This document shows, piece after piece, positions 33,877 to 45,058 of a stretch of 64,000 nucleotides of DNA; the first letter of the stretch is position 1; every line of letters begins with the position of its first letter. Both the position numbers and the translations under genes were made by a program. The notes under the pieces were generated by a model. The model was not told the DNA's origin. It saw only the letters and a list, made by a program, of their open reading frames with translations, and ran no database searches. The stretch comes from Capillidium heterosporum (lineage: Eukaryota > Entomophthoromycota > Entomophthoromycetes > Entomophthorales > Capillidiaceae), in assembly GCA_016630905.1 (NCBI GenBank), contig WBMQ01000004.1, positions 2,232,001-2,296,000 of the forward strand, in the 5' to 3' direction.

Positions 33877-35293
33877 AACCTTATAAGTATAGATTGAAAA
33901 TGTCAGTTAGGTCGAGAACCAGGATTTGACGAACAACCCTTCCAAAAGGTCAGCAATTCTACTATAAATGTACACATACCAATTTAACTAAACCACCTGT
34001 CAAAATTTAGATTGCTAATCCACTTGTATCAAAGTTTTGACGACTTACTCCAGCATCATGTGGTGAAGAATACCATTTGGTAAGACTACATTCTGGCTGA
34101 AATTCTCAAACGTGTAGGTTGACGAAAAATACCCCTACCAACTATTGGAGATGACCTGTCTATACGTAAGGTCAATAAGTGATACAGAGGAGGTTTACCA
34201 GTTTCGTGCATGAGTAGGGTGGATGCGAATTCTCAAATTCTTATTTTTAGAGTTTTGAACAAAAACTATACATGGATACGAATTAGCACAAAACTTGGTT
34301 TTTAATACTATAATAGCTAATATACTTTCAATGTAGTTACCATCTCTATAAACAAACTATATACATCTTGATAAATATATAGTGAAATAAAATTGCACTT
34401 ATCTATAGATTATAAAAATTTAACTATATTAGTTGACATCACTGAATGTATGAATGACTGAGCAAGAACACAAAATGAAGCATGACCATTTCTGTAAATT
34501 GGTAATCCTCGATACAGCTTTTAATCTATTTCACTATGTAGCGAAATGAGACTTGACTTTTCAAGTATTCAAAAGCAATGAAAAGCTCTTTCCATTACTT
34601 ATTTGAAATGGAAGATAGGATAGCTTCCTATTTTAGTAATGTACTTCCTTATTCTTTGACCTATACTTGAAAAGTATAGGGATGCTCTTATTCAAGTTAC
34701 ACTATACAATCTCATTAGAAATCAGACGGTACAAAATTTGAGATTGAAGTGGCACTTTGCTACCTTTAGTGATCGAATTATAAAGCTATTAAACCACCAC
34801 TTAGTTATCATCTCAAGTGCTGAAAAAGTTTTGCATACTGGTAGATTTTCAAATAGTTAATGGGGTGACTAAAGCGAAATCTAAGTAGATAACCTTAGAT
34901 GGTGAAGGTTTGAATTTTTGCAAAAGTTGTTGGAAAGTTTACACTTTGGACTTATAATTTTGAGCCAACTAATAACTTTATCTTTTCTAACTGATCATTA
35001 TTATTTATACTCAACTTCAATTTGCTTTCGTTTATAGCTTTAGATAGCTTACTCAACTATCTTAAAATTAGTGTTAACTTCAATAAACTCAATGTTTTAC
35101 TCAGTATAAAGATGTTTGAAAGAGAAGCTGCTTTTATAGCAGTTGAAACAAATAATTACTGTATACTATTCTGCTAATCAATAAGACTCTCCTTCCCTTT
35201 GTTACTATAGACTTGTATATATTAGCAAACTTTCAATATTCAAAGGTTAAAGTGAATGTTTTCAATAAAATGTTTATTAGCACCTCCTCAAGT
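33877..35293. other. Intergenic with a relic shared with the right arm
   Basis: Positions about 34049-34112 match 44500-44558 in inverted orientation (both contain GAAGAATACCA followed by related sequence). In the right-arm copy the segment belongs to a minus-strand open frame (44279-44548) starting SKNTTWQDHILAKLSNI; here the same reading is broken. The rest is AT-rich with nothing recognised. Confidence 0.4.
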
Positions 35294-35806
35294 TTAGAAT
35301 TTGGCTTTAATGTGGTACAAAACCAACTTCCCTCTGCCATTATGAGCTACATCCTCCAAACTGAACTCTCCATGGTGGTACTCCTCTTTGATGTGGAACT
35401 CCTTGACCAATTTAATTTCCTTCCCCTCCTCACGAGGACAGATGCGATCATGCTCATGGTGATGGCCATCATCCTTACCACATACGTCGTACTCCTCTTG
35501 ATGGATGGTGTCAGAGTTGTGCTTGATGTGCAAATTTCCTTTGGAATCATGTTCAATACCAGCACGAGTTCTTCCGACTATAGTCATGGTAGTTCTGCGA
35601 CCCGGCTCAGGCTTGGGCTCAAAGTACACTTCATGGACGTGGATGAGGTCACTGTCGCTGCCACAGTCGTAGATCTGGCTGTGGCCTAGTTCGCGACATT
35701 TATGGTCGTGATCACCGAGACCTTTGGTAGCTTGGGAGTCTATGACGGCAGCCTTGGAAACAGTGGCAAGGATAAGAGCCAAGAGAATGGATGAAAAGAA
35801 CTTCAT
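35294..35806 (-). CDS. Secreted ML-domain protein with His-rich loop, ML2
   Basis: 170 residues from the ATG at 35806, chosen because the signal peptide MKFFSSILLALILATVSKAA starts there. ML domain: HSQIYDCGSDSDLIHVHEVY, FEPKPEPGRRTTMTIVGRTR, NLHIKH, VCGKDDGHHHEHDRICPREE, KLVKEFHIKEEYHHGEF, ending YHIKAKF. Same cysteine spacing and His/Asp-rich loop as ML1. The promoter (TATA at 35841-35850, 37 bases upstream; GGTGGATGAAGGCTTCAAAG at about 35926-35944) is closest to that of ML4 on the other arm. The upstream element occurs twice (36135-36167 and 36273-36300). The protein is predicted to be exported to the cell wall, vacuole or medium. Lipid cargo is unknown. Confidence 0.8.
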   Translation of the reverse strand: MKFFSSILLALILATVSKAAVIDSQATKGLGDHDHKCRELGHSQIYDCGSDSDLIHVHEVYFEPKPEPGRRTTMTIVGRTRAGIEHDSKGNLHIKHNSDTIHQEEYDVCGKDDGHHHEHDRICPREEGKEIKLVKEFHIKEEYHHGEFSLEDVAHNGRGKLVLYHIKAKF

Positions 35807-37101
35807 TTTCGAGATGTCAATCTTTGAAAACAAACTTTGTTGTTTATATACTATTTCAATTGTAGAGTTTATTAGTAGGAAAGCTTGGGATACGAGTAGT
35901 TGATTTAGTAAGCTTATACTCTTGGGTGGATGAAGGCTTCAAAGTCTATACATGTTTCGAGCCAAGTATAGCGTGTACTACATGATAGCCCGTATAATTA
36001 CTTTAATCATATCAAAAAATGTTTTATTTAGACTTATACGTAGTTTCACATGGTAAATAAATATTTGGAGTCGCTTTTGTGTCTTAGTTAACGTCCATTT
36101 CCATTATTTTAAATATATTTATATCTATATACCCAGCTGTATTTAGGCAAAAGATAATTAGTGGTTTACATATACATACTACTGTCTCTCTATTTTAAAA
36201 ACCGTCTTATAATGAAGCTAATTATTTTTATATAATAGCATTCTAAAATTTAAGATATATTGTTACAACCAACCACTTTTAGATAAAGTGTAATTAGCAC
36301 TATATATGTACATATTGCTACCAAAATTTAGGTTTCAGAGCCACTTTTGACGCACTCTCAAAATACCTATAATTATACTATAAATATTTGAAAAGTAGAA
36401 TAGAGCTATTCACAAGAATCTAGATTAGCTTTCACAATAGGTCAGTATTTTGGCAGGTACTTTGGGTGCTTTAAATCGAAAAAGTAGAACCCGATACATA
36501 GTATCTAATCTAAAATTGCCTTAACCTATAAGCTATCCAAATATAATTAGTATTTTGAATACAGTGTGTTCATATCCAAAGAAAACCAAGTTTCAATCCG
36601 ATTTGGATAATATCTGATCCGTTACCAGAGGAATACTAATGAGAGCTCATATTTAAAGTTTTCTTATAGTTCAAATGAAACGAGATAGTACTTTTACTTA
36701 TCTTAGAAATACTACCTATGCTATTTCAAATAAATAATTCTTGAAATACAAACATAGATATCTCAAGGCCCTCAAGTACCCATCCTAAAATCAAAACATC
36801 TTTATATAAAGCTAGGTATCCTTTACATTTATATGCTCAAGAATTCTTATATTCATTTCAATAATTTAAAATGTTTAGTTATATATCCAATGTTCGATAT
36901 ATTTAACAAAAGTTACAATATACCTTCAGGCTTTTAGCCAAAAGTAGGATAGAGCTTCGAAATTTTTATTAGAATCCAAAAGGCTTGGAAATAGTGACAT
37001 GTTTTTATATATTGTTAGCCACCTTTACAAAGTAGATGAATTTTAGCTAGATACAGACAATAAAAATTATCAAAGATAGGGTTTATTTTCAATTCTCACC
37101 T
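35807..37101. other. Intergenic with ML2 upstream elements
   Basis: It contains the ML2 promoter and two tandem copies of the upstream element. The remainder is AT-rich and unassigned. Confidence 0.5.
36135..36300 (-). repeat. Tandem pair of ML upstream element
   Basis: Two copies (36135-36167, 36273-36300) of a degenerate unit whose minus-strand core reads like TAATTATCTTTTGCCTAAAT, about 138 bases apart and 330-490 bases upstream of ML2. Confidence 0.5.
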
Positions 37102-37599
37102 TTAGAACTTGACTTTGATGTTGTAGAGGCCACGTCTACCTTTACCATCATGAGCTACATCCTCCAAAGCGTATTCACCATGGTGATGATCCTCTTCCTT
37201 GACGAAAAATTCTTTGATCAATTTAATTTCCTTTCCTTCCTCACGAGGACATACTCTCTCATCATCATGGTGGTGGTCGTCATCCTTACCACATACGTTG
37301 TACTCTTCATCATGGATGGTGTCAGAACCACGCTGGATGTGTAAGTTGCCTTTAGAATTGGGATCGATACCGTCCCTAGTCTTACCTATGATGGTCATGG
37401 TGACTCTTTTACCAGGCTCGATTCGAGGCTCAAAGTGCACCTCATGGACGTGGATGAAATCATTTTCACTGCCACAGTCGTAGATCTCATCCTTGACCAG
37501 TTCGTGACAGTCATGGCCGCTGAGATTTAAGATGGATTTGGAGTCTACAGCGACAGCAGATAGGGTGAGGGTCAAGAAGACGATTGAAAATAATTTCAT
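37102..37599 (-). CDS. Secreted ML-domain protein with His-rich loop, ML3
   Basis: 165 residues from the ATG at 37599 (signal peptide MKLFSIVFLTLTLSAVAVDS). ML domain: DEIYDCGSENDFIHVHEVHF, EPGKRVTMTIIGKTRDGI, VCGKDDDHHHDDERVCPREE, KLIKEFFVKEEDHHHGEYAL, ending YNIKVKF. It shares GKGRRGLYNIKVKF with ML4 (GKGRRDLYNIKVKF), so ML3 and ML4 are sister coding sequences on opposite arms. TATA lies at 37639-37646, 40 bases upstream. Two copies of the upstream element lie 290 and 465 bases upstream. Predicted secreted lipid binder; histidine loop function unknown. Confidence 0.8.
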   Translation of the reverse strand: MKLFSIVFLTLTLSAVAVDSKSILNLSGHDCHELVKDEIYDCGSENDFIHVHEVHFEPRIEPGKRVTMTIIGKTRDGIDPNSKGNLHIQRGSDTIHDEEYNVCGKDDDHHHDDERVCPREEGKEIKLIKEFFVKEEDHHHGEYALEDVAHDGKGRRGLYNIKVKF

Positions 37600-37886
37600 T
37601 TTGAGCTTGGATATCAACTTTTGTCAAATATTTTACTACTTATATACCTTTTATTTACAAGTTCAAATGATAATGAAGTTTAGAAAATGCATAGTTTAAT
37701 GGATCTATATTCTCAGGTGAATGAAAGAATCAAAGCATCTATATGTTCATAAAGCTATTTGAAATAAATCAAAGATTAACTTTAAATAGCCTTATATTTA
37801 CTTCACATGGCATAAATGCTGTTAGAACGTCTTTATTTTTTGTCTGATATCAACTTTCAAGGTATTGTATACGTATATCGATACAA

Positions 37887-38093
37887 GTAGTTGCTTTTAG
37901 ACAAAATATAATTAATGGGTTTGTATATATCCACTTCTAGTCGAGTATTTTACCAATAGCCGAATATATATGCTACCACTTTACAATTTTGAAGCTATCC
38001 TTTGATGAACATTGTTTTATTTGATACCAATATCAGTATTTTAAAGTATATTGTTATTGACGATTGCATTTAGACAAAATATAATTAACAACA
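37887..38093 (-). repeat. Tandem pair of ML upstream element
   Basis: Two copies (37887-37920 and 38062-38093) spaced about 174 bases apart. Both contain TTTAGACAAAATATAATTAA on the plus strand. These are the best-preserved copies of the element. Confidence 0.6.
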
Positions 38094-38535
38094 CACATAT
38101 ATTTACTGCCAGCAGTTTCATGGTTCGTAACTCCTGATAAGCTGCGACTACAGTACTATTATTCCTAGATGAGATATTTGAACTTTCATCAGCTAGGTTT
38201 ACATTACATACTTCAAAAACTTTATATATTTAGATAACATACTACCGTGGCTATTCTTTCAAGCAGAAATAGAGAGGGCGAGAGCTAATGGTAACACAAC
38301 ACAAGGGCGTTCAGATACAAACTATGGTAAATTTTTAGAATAACAGACTTGATTATAGCACCTGCTCAAAGATCAAATTTAATCAATAAATTGATATCAC
38401 ATCACTATACCAAACCTTTGTCGTTCTCAAAGTTAGTTATAGTATGCTTATTCAAAAGTCTACTCGTTCAACCAACACTTACCACCTGATAGTAAAACCT
38501 ATTAGCAAAATACCCATAGCTTTTGAATACACTTA

Positions 38536-38568
38536 CTATAACAGTACTATGTATCGGACTATTCCTAG
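38536..38568. repeat. Left end of inner inverted repeat
   Basis: Thirty-three bases (CTATAACAGTACTATGTATC, then GGACTATTCCTAG) match the reverse complement of 41855-41887 at 28 positions. The pair marks the inner edge of the inverted duplication that flanks FMP32. Confidence 0.5.
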
Positions 38569-39720
38569 GCCCAAGTACGCGGCAATAGGCCTTTCATAGG
38601 AGCAAACTGAAAGAACAATCGCCTACCAAGTTTTCGGGACTTTACCGATCATAGGACAATATATATTCTTTACACTACCCAATCTAATATTTCATATTTT
38701 TACCGGCTTTACACTAATTGGGATGGCAGGTGGTCACCCTTGACAATGCAAAACCTATAGTTGTTCCGATCTTACAGAATATACCTATATTTGGCTATGA
38801 AACAGAATCCCAAATTCCCAAGCCTAAACTAGATATTTTCCTTCATCCACCACTACTATTTCCATCTTACTTCAAAATTACACATATTTTTAACAAAGAA
38901 ATCCTACTTGATATAGGTATATAGACTTTGCATTTCAAATGCTTAGTAAAAGCAGTTTCGAACATTACTCATTAAGGCTAGTGTCCGTAAGTCTTTGCGC
39001 TTTGGACTGGGTAAAACTATGGTCAAGTAGAACCGTCGGAAAGTAGATTGGTATAACCCAAAGTCATTCAAAGGGATGCTTTTTAAGCTGTTCATTTCCA
39101 TGTGTATATTTGACTTGTAGACAGCATTTTAGAGGTCTATGGATCTCCTCAAACAAAATATACACTATAAAGCTTTGTGAATTTTCCATAATTTCATCAA
39201 CCTTCAGTTGAGAATAGTATGAACTATTCAAACTCTTGAATAGGGAAAGTAGTTTTTTCCTAGCTCTATATTTATGGCAATCGACTTTTAAACTAGACAA
39301 ATACGGACACAGTACAGTAAACTAACTGAACTTATATCAAAAACAAATGTAACTCTAAAATACAGTACAGAGAAAATTTTAGGAAAGGTGTAATAAAAAC
39401 AAAAGCAATTTGACTTTTATGTAGCAGCCATCCTAAATTTTTATTTTGCCAACTTAAACAACTTACTCTTAACTTTGAGTTCATTCTTCAAAAGGTATGT
39501 CAAGCTAACGATAATGGAATGGACTTTATCAATAAAAAAATTAAAGTTTCTTGGCATCTTATTAGGTTTATCCAAATAGACATCAACTCTACATACAAAA
39601 AAGTAAAAATACCTACCATAATTAATTTAATTCAACCTTACATTTTCAAAATTAGTGTCGACGTACTAGCTGATAAAGTCTCTATCCAACTATTAAACTA
39701 CTTATATAACACCTATTCAA

Positions 39721-40519
39721 CTAAAACTTGTACCAATCTTTACTTTCCATATGCTGGACATCCTTCTTCTCACTCGTCTTGACTACCTCTTCATTTATCG
39801 GTTCGATCCTCTTGACTTCCCCTTTTTTGACTAAAAATGTAACAAATGACAACGCACCAGCTGCAAAGAACAGCATTAATATACCCCTCCTTATGATCTC
39901 CCATTTCATAGCTTCGATCTGCGTCTTGTAATCAGATAACATCAACTGAAACTCTGACACCATCTCCTGTAACTCGAGATCGATATTCTTGGTTAAAAAT
40001 CGCATTTCGTGATGGTGAGTATTGAGTTCTAATTGCAATTCAACTTTGAGCTGGTCGATACGTTCACGCATATCTTGGGATAGTAAGTCTTTATCTTTAG
40101 TTATGAGGTCGAGTTCACTGTGGAGTAAAGTTTGGTCGTTGCGACGTAGTATCTGTACTTCGGTACGTAGTTCTGAGAGGGCAGCCTTGTAGAGGTATTG
40201 ATCCTATTGAAGTTAGGTATAAAATATAAAATTTTGCCAAAGTACCTTTTCCAGTTCGGAGTTGGAGAGCATCTCAGTTTTTAGTTTGTTGGTTCTAGCC
40301 AATTGTTAAGTATAAATAGAAACATATACCTTACTTTTCATTGAGTTCAGTGTATAGTATCTCGGTTATTCCAATCGATTGACTTTTGGTGAAACCTTCA
40401 TTTTGTAGTCTCTTTATCAGTTGGAACGTATCTATAGGATGCTTGGTGCTGAACTTTTTGGCTGTCCTATGGGTATTTCTCAGTAGCGAAATTGTCGGAA
40501 GCCGGAATAGAGAGTTCAT
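39721..40519 (-). CDS. FMP32: FMP32 / MCUR1-family mitochondrial coiled-coil protein (DUF1640)
   Basis: Three exons (junctions NEK-TNKLKTEM and ELEK-DQYLYKAAL) give about 235 residues. The N-terminus has a presequence (SLFRLPTISLLRNTHRTAKK), then the family signature HPIDTFQLIKRLQNEGFTKS with QSIGITEIL, a long coiled coil (about residues 65-180) and one C-terminal membrane segment (GILMLFFAAGALSFVTFLV). This family (yeast Fmp32, human MCUR1/CCDC90) sits in the inner mitochondrial membrane and has been linked to cytochrome oxidase assembly and, in animals, to the calcium uniporter. It is unrelated to the ML genes that flank it and sits almost exactly in the middle of their inverted array. Confidence 0.88.
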
Positions 40520-40909
40520 AGGTGTAGTTTGTGTAGTTCGGTGCTATTAGATGGTATACAAGTTGGATAAGGTTCGTCTACAAAGGTTCAAGCTCTTGAA
40601 ATAAATTTCGTCTAGTTCTTGTAATAAGTGTTGAGCTGAATGAGTTTGGTTCAATAGCAATACCAATAGGTGATGGATTCAAACTTTGCTTTAATTGGTC
40701 CTTCAATCCTACTTGGCCAACCATCCATAATGAAAACCTCCTCTAAAAGAACTTTAAAGCGAATGGTACAAACGAAACTTCACTCAACCAATTAAAACTA
40801 GATACATCAATCGGAAAATTTGTATTCAAAAGAAAATCAAACCCATAACTCGTTTAAAAAAATACATTTAGTAAAATCAAACATCAGTTCCTTTTTCTGT
40901 CTTTTATAG

Positions 40910-41430
40910 TTAAAATGTTCCTAGCAATAGGGCATTTTGTCTACAGAGTTTACACTGGGTCGATCGAAGAGGTTTATCTGCTAAACCTCGACTCGTCGAA
41001 CCGGTATCCCATGAATTAACTCCTTGTTTTACTACTGTTTCTTTAGTACTACCTACCATATCCATTGGCAGGTAGGCATCGTCGTTACAGACATCTTTCA
41101 AAAAAATATATCTATCAAAAAGTAACCTCTTGACCCAATTACATATTTTAATAGTTAGTGCTGGTGTAACAGGTCCATCTCCTATATATCTAATAAAGAT
41201 GTATTGAAATATCTACCTTTCAAGGAGCTCAGCTTGATTTCCCAACCTTTCTAAATCAGAGTCCTAAAATTTTGGCAAAGGTTTTCTTGGAAAGGTGCTT
41301 TCTATGAAAATTATTGTCGGGTGAGGAAAATCTAAGGGCAGTCAAAAAGTTGGTTCCATTACTTGAATTCAACGCGTGTAAGCGAACAGCTAAAGAAAGT
41401 ATGCTGATGAAGGGTGTCGGGTTAAACCAA
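40910..41430 (-). pseudogene. Unidentified gene or remnant with CxxC motif
   Basis: A coherent but interrupted minus-strand reading: NPTPFISILSLAVRLHALNS, RFSSPDNNFHRKHLSKKTFA, then after a one-base slip DSDLERLGNQAELLE, then RYIGDGPVTPALTIKICNWV with KRLLFDRYIFLKDVCNDDAY, ending QCKLCRQNALLLGTF at 40910. The last two parts join only if 41190-41216 is removed, which would be a 27-nt GT...AG intron. No upstream exon with a start was found, so this may be the tail of a broken gene or an intact gene whose 5' part I cannot see. Amino-acid composition and continuity look like real protein. Family not recognised. Confidence 0.35.
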
Positions 41431-41854
41431 AGCTTTATCCGGCCTTAAGGTATACGGGCATCATATTTAAAAGGTAATGTTCGAAACTTTCTTTACCAAT
41501 CTTTTGAAATTATGATTTATATATATCTATATCTAGTAGCATTTCTTTGTTAGTCTCATATAGCTTTAAAATGATAGTAATGGATGAAGAAAATATCCAC
41601 TTTAAATCAAAGGATTTGGGATTTTGTTTCACAATCTAATAAGGATATATTACAAGGGTAGGGTTGAAACATCTTTAATTTTATGAGAAAGGTAGCCACT
41701 TTCTCAATAAGTAGAAAGACGGTGCAAAAATGAAAGCAACCGATGGCCTCTAAAGAATACATGTTCGTCAGATGATCGCTAAATTCCCATAAACTATATA
41801 TGTGACTATTTATTCAACCAGTTCTCGTGGGAAGCATGCTTCACGTTCGTAAGT

Positions 41855-41887
41855 CTAGGAATAGTCCGACGTACAGTACTATTATAG
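41855..41887. repeat. Right end of inner inverted repeat
   Basis: Reverse complement partner of 38536-38568 (28 of 33 identical by eye). Confidence 0.5.
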
Positions 41888-42346
41888 AAAATAGCTTCAA
41901 AATATAGAGATATTCCACTAATGAGTTTCAATATCAGGTTATTGGCAGTAGTTAAACAAGCAAGTTTTTAAGGAAGCATAGTATACTTACTTTAGAAGAC
42001 AATGGAAACTAGATATGGCGATTTAGCAGTCAATTTATTAGAAATCGGAGATTTTGTAAAATAAACCTGGAAACGTATTACTTAGATCTTTGAATAAGCG
42101 ATATAATTAAGTTTATTAAATTAGTATTTACTATAGCTGAAATTTGATCACTATTGCTGCACTATATTTTCAATATATCTCACTATTTTTCTATGCTTGG
42201 AAACTATAACCAAGGTAGAATGCCATCTAAGTTTATAAAATTTGACACATGCAGCAAAATTCAAATTGTAAAGATCCAAGTACATCTTGAGATGAGAGTA
42301 TAGAAACATTAATTTATCAGGACGTTTCGATAAAAAAAGCATATAC

Positions 42347-42513
42347 GTCGCTAATTATATTTTTTCTAAATGTAGCTGATGATAACAATGAGTTTTGAGA
42401 TATTGGGATTCGATACCAAACAAATACAATACGAATTTTATAACAAGACTAAATATTCTAAATCAGTGCTATGTACGTAATCACTAATTATCTCTTTTCT
42501 AAATGTAGCGGTC
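42347..42513 (+). repeat. Tandem pair of ML upstream element
   Basis: Two copies (42347-42380 and 42475-42513), 128 bases apart, containing CTAATTAT...TTTTCTAAATGTAGC. They lie 300-470 bases upstream of ML4 and have the same orientation relative to the gene as the copies on the left arm. Confidence 0.6.
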
Positions 42514-42814
42514 TACATCGCTATATGTATCTAAATATTGAGGTCAGATATAAACCAAAACATAAAGGCGGCCTAGGAGCATGTATGGTATATACAATTA
42601 ACCATAATACTATTTAAAGCTATTTTTTGATTTAGTTCAGATAATTCTACCAAAAATTAAGAGATATAGGCTGTATCTATTAAAAATAGGAGTTTTTGAC
42701 GCCTTCATCTATTTGAGATTATAGCTTACTAAATTAGCTACTATTCGAACTACCAGATGAAAATGTATATAAGTAACAAAGTAGACTTCCAAAACTCGAC
42801 ATTCAAACTCGAAA

Positions 42815-43331
42815 ATGAAGTTCTTCTCACCCTATACTCCTGACTCTCACTCTCGCTACTATTTCTAAGACCACCGCTTTGGCCAAGCCAACTACCCAAG
42901 GCTTCGAAGATCACGATCACAACTGCCACGAACTTGTCAAGGACGAAATCTACGACTGTGGCAGCGAGTCTGATTCGATCCACATCCACGAGGTACACTT
43001 TGAACCTAGAATAGAACCTGATCGCAAGGTTACTATGACCATTATCGGTAGAACTAGAGATGGTATTGAACACGACTCCAAGGGGAGCTTGCTTATCAAG
43101 CATGGAAGTGACATTATCTACAAAGAGGAGTATGATGTGTGCGGTAAGGATGACGACCACCATAACGAGCATGATAAAGTATGTCCTCGCGAAGAAGGGA
43201 AGGAAATTAAGTTGGTCAAGGAGTTCCACATCAAGGAGTATGACCACCATCGTGGTGAGTTTATCTTGGAGGATACTGCCCACAACGGTAAGGGTAGACG
43301 TGACCTCTACAATATCAAAGTCAAGTTCTAA
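42815..43331 (+). pseudogene. ML-domain protein ML4, one-base slip in signal peptide
   Basis: From the ATG at 42815 the frame starts MKFFS like ML2, but one extra base (CCC run near 42830-42834) is needed to reach the rest of the signal peptide (PILLTLTLATISKTTALA) and an otherwise complete ML domain: DEIYDCGSESDSIHIHEVHF, EPDRKVTMTIIGRTRDGI, VCGKDDDHHNEHDKVCPREE, KLVKEFHIKEYDHHRGEF, ending GKGRRDLYNIKVKF. Everything after the slip is open to the stop at 43331. TATA box at 42765-42775, about 40 bases upstream, matches the other family members. Either a recently damaged copy or a base error. Confidence 0.65.
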
Positions 43332-45058
43332 ATATTAGAAATTAGCTATTAAACTATCTATTGTCGATGCCAACTTTAGTTTTAAATTTTAATATATATA
43401 ATCTATCCTAATAAAAATGGTAGACATCTCATTATTTTATTCATCAAGGTAAATACCTGCCCATTCTAAATATTGGATGCACCGAGTACAACATTTGAAT
43501 GTTGAGATCTTCCTCATATTTACATCCTCCGATAAGCTAGTTTTTCACTATAAATGAAATGTATTGAAAGTAGTTTATTGATCGTTATAAGCAGTCTAAA
43601 GTAAAATATGATTCTCATTACAAGGTAATTTTAAACTAAAATTTTAAAAGGTGCTAGTTTATCAAGTTTAAATAGGAATGGATTTCGACATTTAAGTCGT
43701 CTGTGGTGGGTTGGTGTTAATAAACTAGTTTTTTCCAATCACTTTATCGTTTGGGAGAAAACTACCACCATCATTCAAAGCTTTTTGACACCTTAGGTGG
43801 GAGTCAAGTGATGTTCAGAAACCTTGAGTTTAGAACCTAAAGGCAACTGAAATGCCATTTCCAGTTCTAATTTTCATATATATGAACTGTAATGAAGCTG
43901 AGTAGTTGGGTTTGAATAAAAGTATCCTTTACTGTTCAAATATAGGATAAATTATATAAAGGTGTCCTATTATTCATTCTAAATCAGTAATTGAAAATAT
44001 TCACTACAAATTGAAATTACTTGGGAAATATATCAAGGATTATTGATTTATAGACCAAAGCTAGACTTGGCTTTATGATTTTCATTTAAATATTCTTCAG
44101 AGTGTTGATATGTTTAGAAATAGCAACTAGTGATATTTGCAGATTTACATAGTTTGAGAAGCGACGCCATGTTGTTTTCTCTAAATAATACATTATATTG
44201 ATATTAAATATCTGCTAATGCTAAAAAGCCATATATAGTATCAATGTATTAAAAGCACATTAGTTTGCAGCATATTTATTAGCCATTATAGTATCCAATA
44301 TAACTGTTATACCAGTTCGAACTTTGATATATCTCTGTAAATATGAGAATTCGTAAATACTTTTCTATAAATTGAGAATTCGCTTTTGCTTTATTCATAT
44401 GCATGAAGTGCTGCAAGGTCATTTTAGTTGATGGATAGCTTGGTGTGTGAGCAAATGTATCCAATGGTTGAAGAAAGTATCTTTGGGTGATATATATGTT
44501 TGAAAGTTTTGCCAGGATGTGGTCTTGCCAGGTGGTATTCTTCGACACATGACGCCGATATTTCTTACTAAAGTTTAGGATGCAAGTGAAACAGTACCCT
44601 AAACTTTGGCCTGTGAGCTTATTTATACTAGTTGATGTACACTTATAGTAGTATTGGTGATTTTTTGGTAGAGTAGTTTGTCAAATTCCGGTTCCTGACC
44701 TAGCTGAACTTTTTCAATATATCCTTATGAAACTCTTAATTACCTTTTGTCTAAATGCGATTGTAGGTGTAAGAGGGATGATGAAGACATGCTAATACAA
44801 AGATACCACGTGAACTAAACATAAGGCCATTTCAAGCCATCTCTTGGTACGTTTTAGATAGTGAATGGATTACCGAGGGATGTAAATTATATTTTGTTAC
44901 TTGGGGCATCTAGACACTGACATCTTCCACTCACGAATGGTATCTAACCAAACCGACAGTATGGATTGTAAGCCTTGCTAGTATGCAAGTTTATGAACAA
45001 CAGACTAGTATATAAACAGCCTACTACATCCAAAAAATCGATATCTACCAACATCAAA
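43332..45058. other. Intergenic between ML4 and ML5
   Basis: It contains a minus-strand open frame (44279-44548, begins SKNTTWQDHILAKLSNI) of unknown family whose start overlaps a segment shared with 34049-34112, one copy of the upstream element (44733-44770) and the ML5 promoter. Confidence 0.4.
44733..45017 (+). promoter_or_regulatory. ML5 promoter, duplicated at ML1
   Basis: Upstream element at 44733-44770 (CTTAATTACCTTTTGTCTAA...), proximal element CATCTTCCACTC near 44920, and TATA box TATATAAACAG at 45009-45017, about 42 bases before the ATG. Positions 44825-45058 align with the ML1 promoter in the opposite orientation. Confidence 0.6.

Larger units (their letters stand above)
37600..39720. 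other. Intergenic, inner end of left arm
   Basis: Contains ML3 upstream elements and, at 38536-38568, a 33-base segment that matches 41855-41887 in inverted orientation at 28 of 33 positions. Short open frames at 38718-38924 (plus) and 39064-39300 (minus) have codon-like content but no recognisable domain or start context, so they are not called as genes. Confidence 0.4.
40520..42814. other. Intergenic, FMP32 promoter to ML4
   Basis: It contains the FMP32 promoter, a possible decaying gene (40910-41430, listed), the right end of the inner inverted repeat and two upstream elements of ML4. The remainder is AT-rich. Confidence 0.4.

Noticed and set aside
35213-35689. Long plus-strand frames antisense to the ML genes (also near 33170, 37150 and, minus, 42750 and 45105)
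   Set aside because: They are antisense shadows of the ML coding sequences; their His-codon complement gives runs of V, M and I, with no signal of independent coding.
39519-39782. Plus-strand frame overlapping the end of FMP32
   Set aside because: It overlaps a confident gene on the other strand, has no recognisable domain and low-complexity I/K/N content.
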